Source: Mycolicibacter sinensis | GTDB lineage: Bacteria; Actinomycetota; Actinomycetes; Mycobacteriales; Mycobacteriaceae | DNA: 42,305 nucleotides | Reading direction: 5' to 3' | Assembly (NCBI RefSeq): GCF_001667945.1 | Contig: NZ_LZJK01000094.1 | Span: forward strand, 1-42,305 | Shown: piece by piece, positions 36,846 to 42,305 of the stretch | Layout: each line of letters begins with the position of its first letter | How positions within the stretch are numbered: position 1 is the stretch's first letter | Position numbers and translations under genes: made by a program | The notes under the pieces: model-generated | Told to the model about the DNA's origin: nothing | Database searches by the model: none | What the model saw: the letters and a program-made list of their open reading frames with translations, nothing else

Positions 36846-38707
36846 TACTTTTTAGCCTTCTCCCCGGCGGCAGCGCCGCTATCGGTGGACAGTGCCGCAA
36901 CGAACGCCTCCTGCGGCACATCGACGCGGCCAATGGTCTTCATCCGCTTCTTGCCTTCCTTCTGCTTTTCCAGCAGCTTGCGCTTACGGGTGATGTCACC
37001 GCCGTAGCACTTGGACAGCACGTCCTTGCGGATGGCCCGAATGTTTTCCCGGGCAATGATTTTCGAGCCGATCGCGGCCTGCACCGGCACCTCGAACTGC
37101 TGGCGCGGGATCAGCTCCTTGAGCTTGGTCGTCATCTTGTTGCCGTAGGCCGACGCCGAGTCCTTGTGCACGATCGCACTGAAGGCGTCCACCGCCTCGC
37201 CTTGCAGCAGGATGTCGACCTTGACCAGATCGGCCTCCTGCTCGCCGGCTTCCTCGTAGTCCAGGCTGGCGTAGCCGCGGGTGCGCGATTTCAGCGAGTC
37301 GAAGAAGTCGAAGATGATCTCGCCCAACGGCATCGTGTAGCGCAGCTCGACCCGTTCCGGCGAGAGGTAGTCCATCCCACCGAGCTCGCCGCGCCGGGAC
37401 TGGCACAGCTCCATGATGGCGCCGACGAACTCGCTGGGCGCGATGATGGTGGTCTTGACGACGGGTTCAAAGACGTTGCGGACCTTGCCTTCCGGCCAGT
37501 CCGACGGGTTGGTGACGATGATTTCGTCGGCCTCGCCGCCTTTTCCTTCTTTGATCACCCGGTAGACGACGTTGGGCGAGGTGGAGATCAGGTCCAGGTC
37601 GAATTCGCGTTCCAGGCGTTCGCGGGTGATCTCCATGTGCAGCAGACCCAAAAAGCCGCACCGGAAGCCGAAGCCCAGCGCCACCGACGTCTCCGGTTCG
37701 TAGGTCAGCGCGGCGTCGTTGAGCTGCAGCTTGTCCAGGGCATCACGCAGATTCGGGTAATCGGATCCGTCCACCGGATACAGCCCGGAGTAGACCATGG
37801 GCTTGGGTTCGCGATAGCCGGTGAGCGCCTCGGTGGCGCCGGCCCGCGCGGTGGTGACGGTGTCGCCGACCTTGGATTGGCGCACATCCTTCACCCCGGT
37901 GATCAGGTAGCCGACCTCGCCGACCCCGAGACCCTGGGTGGCTTTCGGCTCCGGTGAGACGATGCCGACTTCGAGCAGCTCGTGGGTGGCGCCGGTGGAC
38001 ATCATCGCGATCTTCTCGCGCGGGGTGATCCGGCCGTCGACGACGCGGACGTAGGTGACCACGCCGCGGTAGATGTCGTAGACGGAGTCGAAGATCATCG
38101 CCCGGGTGGGCGCGTCGGCGTCGCCGGTGGGCGGCGGCACCTGCCTGACGACTTCGTCGAGCAGCTCGGCCACGCCTTCGCCGGTCTTGCCGGAGACCTT
38201 CAGCACATCCTCGGGTTCGCAGCCGATGATGTGAGCCAGCTCGGCGGCGTAGCGCTCCGGATCCGCGGCGGGCAGGTCGATCTTGTTGAGCACCGGGATG
38301 ATGGTCAGGTCGCGGTCCAGCGCCAGGTACAAGTTGGCCAGGGTCTGGGCTTCGATGCCCTGGGCGGCGTCGACCAGCAGGATGGCGCCCTCGCAGGCCT
38401 CCAGCGCCCGGGACACCTCGTAGGTGAAGTCGACGTGGCCGGGGGTGTCGATCAGGTGCAGGACATGTTTTTGGCCGTTGGTTTCCCACGGCAACCGGAC
38501 GTTCTGCGCCTTGATGGTGATGCCGCGCTCGCGCTCGATGTCCATCCGGTCCAGGTACTGGGCGCGCATCGACCGGTCGTCGACGACGCCGGTCAGCTGC
38601 AACATCCGGTCGGCCAGGGTGGACTTGCCGTGGTCGATGTGGGCGATGATGCAGAAGTTCCGTATCTGCGCCGGCGCGGTGAAGGTCTGGTCGGCGAAGC
38701 TGCTGAT
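36845..38707 (-). CDS. lepA: LepA (EF4), ribosome back-translocase GTPase, non-AUG start
   Basis: 620 residues from the proposed start. LepA is a ribosome-binding translation GTPase. G1 AHIDHGKST, switch RERGIT, G3 DTPGH and G4 NKID are present, followed by the EF-G-like domains and the LepA-specific C-terminal domain ([21 protein letters not shown]). The first in-frame ATG (38605) lies after the P-loop, so it cannot be the start. Reading upstream to the in-frame stop at 38744-38746 there is no ATG, GTG or TTG. The ribosome site AGGAG (complement of 38714-38718) sits 6 bases before ATC (38707) and directly before ATT (38713). I therefore propose ATC or ATT as start codon. The sequence around it ([10 protein letters not shown]) also occurs in M. 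tuberculosis LepA. Confidence 0.93.
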   Translation of the reverse strand: MSSFADQTFTAPAQIRNFCIIAHIDHGKSTLADRMLQLTGVVDDRSMRAQYLDRMDIERERGITIKAQNVRLPWETNGQKHVLHLIDTPGHVDFTYEVSRALEACEGAILLVDAAQGIEAQTLANLYLALDRDLTIIPVLNKIDLPAADPERYAAELAHIIGCEPEDVLKVSGKTGEGVAELLDEVVRQVPPPTGDADAPTRAMIFDSVYDIYRGVVTYVRVVDGRITPREKIAMMSTGATHELLEVGIVSPEPKATQGLGVGEVGYLITGVKDVRQSKVGDTVTTARAGATEALTGYREPKPMVYSGLYPVDGSDYPNLRDALDKLQLNDAALTYEPETSVALGFGFRCGFLGLLHMEITRERLEREFDLDLISTSPNVVYRVIKEGKGGEADEIIVTNPSDWPEGKVRNVFEPVVKTTIIAPSEFVGAIMELCQSRRGELGGMDYLSPERVELRYTMPLGEIIFDFFDSLKSRTRGYASLDYEEAGEQEADLVKVDILLQGEAVDAFSAIVHKDSASAYGNKMTTKLKELIPRQQFEVPVQAAIGSKIIARENIRAIRKDVLSKCYGGDITRKRKLLEKQKEGKKRMKTIGRVDVPQEAFVAALSTDSGAAAGEKAKK

Positions 38708-38745
38708 GGGAATCTCCTGGTGAGCGGGTGGCTTGCTGTCTAGTC

Positions 38746-38751
38746 AGGGTA
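38746..38751 (-). promoter_or_regulatory. Probable -10 of lepA
   Basis: TACCCT (complement of 38746-38751) fits TANNNT. It would start a transcript around 38739, with a leader of about 25-30 bases containing the AGGAG site. Confidence 0.4.
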
Positions 38752-38773
38752 GCGAGGCCGGGGCAACAAAACG

Positions 38774-38805
38774 AAACCCCCGGAGGGCGCAGCCTCCGGG
38801 GGTTT
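38774..38805 (-). terminator. Intrinsic terminator
   Basis: AAACCCCCGGAGG (38774-38786) and its exact complement CCTCCGGGGGTTT (38793-38805) form a 13-bp stem with a 6-base loop. On the minus strand it follows the stop of the secreted-protein gene at 38822 by 17 bp and runs into a T-rich stretch (TTTCGTTTTGTT). It insulates lepA from that gene. Confidence 0.9.
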
Positions 38806-38821
38806 GCGTTCCTACGACGAT

Positions 38822-39385
38822 TTAGGCGTCGATCGAGTCCATGCCGAAGTAGCCCAGGATGTCGTTGAAACCGAGCTCGAAGTAGTCACTGGCCTGCCCC
38901 CAGCCGTCGCCGGATTCGGCAGCAGCAGCGGCGATGGCCTCCGCGGCGCTCCCGCCGAACAGCGCACCGCTGTCCCAGTCGAGGTTTTCGCCGTCGTTCA
39001 TCAGCGCCCACAGGAGGGTGTTGCTGCCGTTGTTGAACTCCATCAGCGCGCCGTTGAGCAGGTTGTAGGAGCCGGAGGCGCCTGACGACATCTCGTCTTC
39101 CCAGTTCACGCCATAGATCAGCTGGCCGAACGCCGCCTGCTCCAGCAAGTTGTCGTGGGTGATGGTCGCGAACGGGTAGGTTTCGGTGGGCGGGAGGACG
39201 TCTTCCTTGGCGCCCGTAAGGGCAGCACCGGTGTTGAAGAGCCAGTTCATCGACTGGTGCTGGCTGTTGACGATGCCGCTCCAGTTGAACTCGGTCGTGT
39301 CGTCGTCGGCGGCCGCCAGCGGGGCCAATGCGAGGGCTGCACCGGCCGCGAAGCTGCCGATTACCCCGATCTTGCGAATGCTCAT
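38822..39385 (-). CDS. Secreted protein, tandem paralogue A
   Basis: 187 residues starting at ATG 39385; a TTG two codons upstream is possible. Signal peptide about 1-27 (IRKIGVIGSFAAGAALALAP, cut near AAADD). The mature protein is acidic, without Cys, and rich in Asn, Gly and Trp. The C-terminal block LDWDSGALFGGSA ... FELGFNDILGYFG is shared with the neighbouring gene at 39712, so the two are duplicates. Function unknown to me; I do not recognise the family beyond mycobacterial secreted proteins. It ends in a strong terminator. Confidence 0.75.
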   Translation of the reverse strand: MSIRKIGVIGSFAAGAALALAPLAAADDDTTEFNWSGIVNSQHQSMNWLFNTGAALTGAKEDVLPPTETYPFATITHDNLLEQAAFGQLIYGVNWEDEMSSGASGSYNLLNGALMEFNNGSNTLLWALMNDGENLDWDSGALFGGSAAEAIAAAAAESGDGWGQASDYFELGFNDILGYFGMDSIDA

Positions 39386-39711
39386 GCTCAATAGCCTTTC
39401 CCGATGTCCTCCGCCAGCCAGGCCGGCCGTCGGATGTCCCCCAGCACGTCGCTGAAAGCTGATGAAAACCTAACAGCTCGCCTTGTTAAGGGCAACTCCG
39501 ACACTTACAGGAAGTGCTGTGTGTTGGATCATCGGCACGTCGAAAAGCAGCCTGGGTCACGCCTTGGGGCCGGACGATCGGCTCACATGCAGCTGCAAAC
39601 CCGCAGCAAGAGCGACGCACCCACCAAAACACTAAGTTAACGCCGGGACGTGCCGGGCGGCAAGGCGAATCCCCGGAAGTGCGCTCCCCGGCATTCGGTT
39701 CTCAGGGACGG
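39386..39711. other. Intergenic region between the tandem secreted genes
   Basis: 326 bp without a convincing gene. It holds the 5' region of paralogue A, including a block also found before paralogue B (GACATC, then AAAGGC and TTGAGCATG). It also holds an inverted repeat TAACA-GCTCGCCT-TGTTA about 85 bp upstream of the start, a possible operator. I see no clear terminator for paralogue B. Confidence 0.5.
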
Positions 39712-40260
39712 CTAGGGCACGAAGACGCCGAGGTAGCCCAACAAGTCGGCCAGGCTGGCCTGGAAGTACAACCCGGACTCTTCCCATCCGCTGGCGGCCC
39801 CGTTGGCAATCTCCATCGCGCTGGCCCCGCCGAACAGGTCACCGCTGTCCCAATCGAGCACAGCACCGTTGTTCGCCAGCGCGTACATCAGCGAGTTGAG
39901 GCCGTCGTCGTAGGCGACCACCGCGCCGTTGAAGACGCTGTAGGCGCCCGGGTCGGAGGCGAGCCCGGCGAGCGACGGGTTGAGTCCGTAGACCAGGTGA
40001 TCGAACATCGTCGAGCCATTGTCCTGAACCGTCGATACGGCCTCCGGCTTAATGATCGCGAAGCCCTGCGGCCCCTCGGTGAGCGCGCTCCCGGGGACAC
40101 CCCCTAGGACGGTGTCGGTTACGAACAGAAAATTCATCGACTGCACCTCGCTGGCCACGACGGGGGCCAACGGGTCGGTGTCGGCAGCTGCCAGGGGCGC
40201 CAATGCGAATGCCGCACCGGCGGTGAAGCCGCCGACCACACCGAGTTTGCGCGTGTTCAT
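39712..40260 (-). CDS. Secreted protein, tandem paralogue B
   Basis: 182 residues, ATG at 40260 (TTG two codons upstream also possible, as in paralogue A). Signal peptide about 1-27 (TRKLGVVGGFTAGAAFALAP, cut near AAADT). The mature part shares QSMNFLF, the FNGA...NSLMYAL block and LDWDSGDLFGGAS with paralogue A, plus a C-terminal LADLLGYLG. The remainder has diverged, so the duplication is not recent. No Cys; function unknown. Confidence 0.75.
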   Translation of the reverse strand: MNTRKLGVVGGFTAGAAFALAPLAAADTDPLAPVVASEVQSMNFLFVTDTVLGGVPGSALTEGPQGFAIIKPEAVSTVQDNGSTMFDHLVYGLNPSLAGLASDPGAYSVFNGAVVAYDDGLNSLMYALANNGAVLDWDSGDLFGGASAMEIANGAASGWEESGLYFQASLADLLGYLGVFVP

Positions 40261-40728
40261 GCTCAATGCCTTTCAGATGTCTACTGCTTGTCTCTTGCGG
40301 CCGGAGAATTACCCCTTCGCGACGGAAAGCCAAGGGGCCGCGTCGTTTTCACCAATATCGTTGCGGGCAGAACCCGGGATAATTGCGCAACCCATATACC
40401 TCCTGCTAAGCCGTGGGCGCACGCAGGAGAGCGACACGTCGCACGCTGGATGAAACAACCATGGCCCCTCCCCTTGTCAGGGCATGATCGCGGCGGACTA
40501 ACTCTCGCGAGCCGCTACGCCCCTCCGTTTAGAAGCCCCCCCCGTATTAACGAATATTCTCCGACCGTACGCCGATGCCGTTCTGGGGACAATACAAGTG
40601 GCACATCAGTTTTCGTACAGATTCCCGGTGCGCAGTGTTGACGTTTACGTCAATAAAATTTGGCGGCCGTAGTGCTGCTGACGACGCAGCACGTCCGCGT
40701 CGAAGCACACTTCGCCTATGCTGCGATC
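40261..40728. other. Intergenic region, AT-richer than the rest
   Basis: 468 bp between divergent genes with no convincing coding sequence. From about 40480 the composition becomes noticeably less GC-rich, with a run of eight C and AT stretches. It contains a perfect 16-bp palindrome (40638-40653). A likely -10 (TATGCT, 40717-40722) ends 6 bases before ATG 40729, so the downstream gene may be leaderless. Confidence 0.5.
40638..40653. promoter_or_regulatory. Perfect palindrome TTGACGT-TT-ACGTCAA
   Basis: 7-bp arms with a 2-bp spacer, 76 bp upstream of the PemK-like gene and far from the divergent secreted gene. The form is that of a dimeric regulator's operator and reminds me of sites described for LiuR-type MerR regulators, but no such regulator is adjacent. 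Confidence 0.5.
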
Positions 40729-41343
40729 ATGGCTTCCCCACGGAAGACCCCGTGGCAGACGGTGCAGCGTTTCGCGGAGAACTTGGTGTTCAACGAAGCC
40801 CCACGGTTCATCCGCCAACTCGAGCAGGCGCCGCTGGTGCAGCAGCGCATCCAACGCGGCATCGAGCAGGGCATCAAGATCGGCCTGGAGGTCCTCAGCA
40901 GCGCAGGGTCCGTTGCCTCCCCGGCGATCCCGGCGGGCCGACCGGTCACCAACAGCAGCGTCCCCACCGCGCACCGTGCCCGCCGCCTGGTCTACGCCCC
41001 TGACCTCAACGGCCGCGCCGACCCGGGCGAGATCGTCTGGACCTGGGTGGCCTACGAGGACGATCCGGATCAGGGCAAGGACCGGCCGGTGTTGGTTGTC
41101 GGACGGGACCGCAGCATGCTGCTGGGACTGATGTTGTCCAGCCAGCCGCGTCACGCCGAAGACGCCAACTGGCTGGGGATCGGCGCGGGCAGCTGGGATG
41201 AAGGCCGCCGGCTCAGCTGGGTACGGCTGGACCGCGTGCTCGACGTCCCCGAGGAGTCGATCCGGCGCGAAGGCGCCATCCTGGAACGCACGGTGTTCGA
41301 GGTGGTGGCCGCCCGGCTGCGCAGCGACTACGCGTGGAGTTGA
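40729..41343 (+). CDS. PemK/MazF-fold protein, Rv2405 position
   Basis: 204 residues. Residues about 80-200 show the PemK/MazF beta-barrel pattern (NGRADPGEIVWTWVAYED, GKDRPVLVVGRD, LGLMLSS, SWVRLDRVLDVPEESI). Residues 1-75 form a helical N-terminal extension (QTVQRFAENLVFNEAPRFI, VQQRIQRGIEQG) not found in compact MazF toxins. No antitoxin-sized gene lies next to it, so a classical toxin-antitoxin pair is doubtful. It may be a diverged member with another role. M. tuberculosis Rv2405 is the positional equivalent. A frame starts earlier, but ATG 40729 follows a -10 element by 6 bases. Confidence 0.75.
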   Translation: MASPRKTPWQTVQRFAENLVFNEAPRFIRQLEQAPLVQQRIQRGIEQGIKIGLEVLSSAGSVASPAIPAGRPVTNSSVPTAHRARRLVYAPDLNGRADPGEIVWTWVAYEDDPDQGKDRPVLVVGRDRSMLLGLMLSSQPRHAEDANWLGIGAGSWDEGRRLSWVRLDRVLDVPEESIRREGAILERTVFEVVAARLRSDYAWS

Positions 41344-41418
41344 GCCCTACCGCGGGCGGCGACCGCTAACCCAGGCAGCACCCCGCCACGACCGGCGGCT
41401 CCGGCGTGGCGTTCGCCG

Positions 41419-41847
41419 CTACCCCTGGCTGATGTAGGAGCGCAGCTGCGCGCGCTCGGCCTGCAGCTCCTCCATCCGCGACTTCACCACGTCGCCGATG
41501 CTCACGATCCCGGCCAGCCGGCCGTCTTCGAGCACCGGGATGTGGCGCGCCCTGTGCTCGGTCATCAGCATGCTGACCTCGTCGGCGGTGTCGGATTTGG
41601 TGCAGGTCGCCACCAATCGGGTCATGATCGCCGACACCGGCCGCGCCAGCAGGCTGGCACCGTGGACGTGCAACTGGCGTACCACATCCCGCTCGGAGGC
41701 CACCCCCTCCAGACCGTCGGGTCCCATCACCACCATGGCGCCGATGTTGTGCTCGGCCAAACCCGCCAGCAACTCCATGACGGTGGCATCCGGATGGATG
41801 GTCACCACCGCCGCGCCCTTGTTCCGCAATACATCCGCGATGCGCAT
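41419..41847 (-). CDS. CBS-domain-pair protein
   Basis: 142 residues made of two CBS domains (about 5-62 and 72-128), the Bateman module that binds adenine nucleotides. Marks are ATVMELLAGLAEHNIGAMVV, GVASERDVVRQL, TADEVSMLMTEHRARHIPVL and GIVSIGDVVKSRM. No catalytic domain is attached, so a regulatory role is likely. It matches M. tuberculosis Rv2406c in position, divergent from RNase Z. Confidence 0.92.
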   Translation of the reverse strand: MRIADVLRNKGAAVVTIHPDATVMELLAGLAEHNIGAMVVMGPDGLEGVASERDVVRQLHVHGASLLARPVSAIMTRLVATCTKSDTADEVSMLMTEHRARHIPVLEDGRLAGIVSIGDVVKSRMEELQAERAQLRSYISQG

Positions 41848-41972
41848 TGACGCCTCCCGCCGCAGTGATCTGCTTCACACCAGGCTAGGCCATTTTCCGG
41901 ACGCGGGGAGGCGATCTTGAAACTTGGCCGATCGTCCACCGCGGAGCGGCGATCTGTGGCATATGTGACGTC

Positions 41973-42094
41973 ATGACGATCGAGATCACCCTGCTGGGCA
42001 CCGGAAGCCCGATCCCCGACCCCGACCGCGCCGGACCGTCAACCCTGATCCGGGCCGGCGGTCAGGCGCTGCTGATCGACTGCGGGCGCGGGGT
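41973..42094 (+). pseudogene. rnz: RNase Z, 5' fragment broken by a fold-back
   Basis: ATG 41973 opens the metallo-beta-lactamase-fold tRNA 3' processing enzyme: [20 protein letters not shown], then LLIDCGRGV at codon 41. After 42094 the frame turns to nonsense. The true continuation ([10 protein letters not shown], then [15 protein letters not shown] with the metal-binding HxHxDH) is found on the opposite strand, complement of about 42095-42228. The gene is therefore complete only if the last segment is inverted. I read this as a sequence artefact at a contig end rather than a real pseudogene. Confidence 0.85.
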
Positions 42095-42305
42095 CGGGTG
42101 TAAACGTGGTGACCCACCGGGTGATCAGCAGGTCACCGAGGTCGGCGATGTGGTCACTGTGCAAGTGGGTGAGCAGCAGCGCCGACAGCGTGTTGGCCGA
42201 CGCCCCGGCGGCGGCCAGGCGCTGCAACACCCCGCGCCCGCAGTCGATCAGCAGCGCCTGACCGCCGGCCCGGATCAGGGTTGACGGTCCGGCGCGGTCG
42301 GGGTC
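42018..42305. repeat. 77-bp perfect inverted repeat (fold-back) at the window end
   Basis: Bases 42018-42094 recur as an exact reverse complement at 42229-42305, with 134 bp between. The middle is rnz coding sequence in inverted orientation. The match reaches the last base of the window, so its full length is unknown. Confidence 0.95.

Noticed and set aside
36845..38605. LepA starting at the first ATG (38605)
   Set aside because: That start would remove the GTP-binding P-loop AHIDHGKST, which is present in frame upstream.
42039..42230. Minus-strand gene with HLHSDH motif as an independent metallo-hydrolase
   Set aside because: It is the inverted piece of rnz produced by the fold-back, not a separate gene.

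Overview
This is a GC-rich actinobacterial chromosome segment, almost certainly from the genus Mycobacterium in the broad sense. It carries mycobactin genes, IdeR-type iron boxes, an Rpf, a SirA/CysH/SirB sulfate-reduction operon and LepA, in nearly the order of the M. tuberculosis Rv2383c-Rv2407 block. Gene names rest on recognised sequence and on this remembered synteny; no database was searched, and the species cannot be named.

Region 1 (1-15.2 kb) is iron acquisition. mbtB and mbtA diverge from an IdeR box. Next come irtA-irtB plus a coupled DUF3060 membrane protein, mbtK, and mbtL-mbtM-mbtN. In M. tuberculosis these are two distant loci (mbtA/B and mbtL-irtB); here they are contiguous. 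mbtC-H do not follow mbtB. A secreted 314-residue GjpA-like protein diverges from mbtL across a pair of IdeR boxes. mbtI, with its own IdeR box, lies 5 kb further on.

Region 2 (15.3-23.5 kb) is an accessory block. It holds a tight operon of a short-chain dehydrogenase, a ferritin-like di-iron protein, a flavin monooxygenase and a MerR regulator. A CsoR-family repressor without the usual metal-binding His, mbtI, a coupled Rieske/hemerythrin pair and a small Gly/Cys-rich secreted protein follow.

Region 3 (23.6-33.5 kb) holds hemW, an Rpf, a Mce-associated-type protein and sulfur assimilation. sirA-cysH-sirB reduce sulfate-derived APS and sulfite and make siroheme; subI-cysT-cysW-cysA import sulfate. 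Both operons are preceded by short, apparently leaderless reading frames rich in Cys codons, and the sirA ribosome-binding site sits in a hairpin. These look like cysteine-responsive attenuators.

Region 4 (33.5-42.3 kb) holds two tiny membrane proteins, a GH15 trehalase, an LppR-like lipoprotein, LepA (which appears to start on a non-AUG codon), two tandem secreted paralogues, a PemK/MazF-fold protein, a CBS-domain protein and the start of RNase Z. The last 288 bases fold back on themselves as a 77-bp perfect inverted repeat that breaks RNase Z. This is probably an assembly or library artefact at a contig end, so sequence beyond about 42,090 should not be trusted.

Many neighbouring genes overlap by four bases (ATGA or GTGA), which decides several start sites and implies translational coupling.
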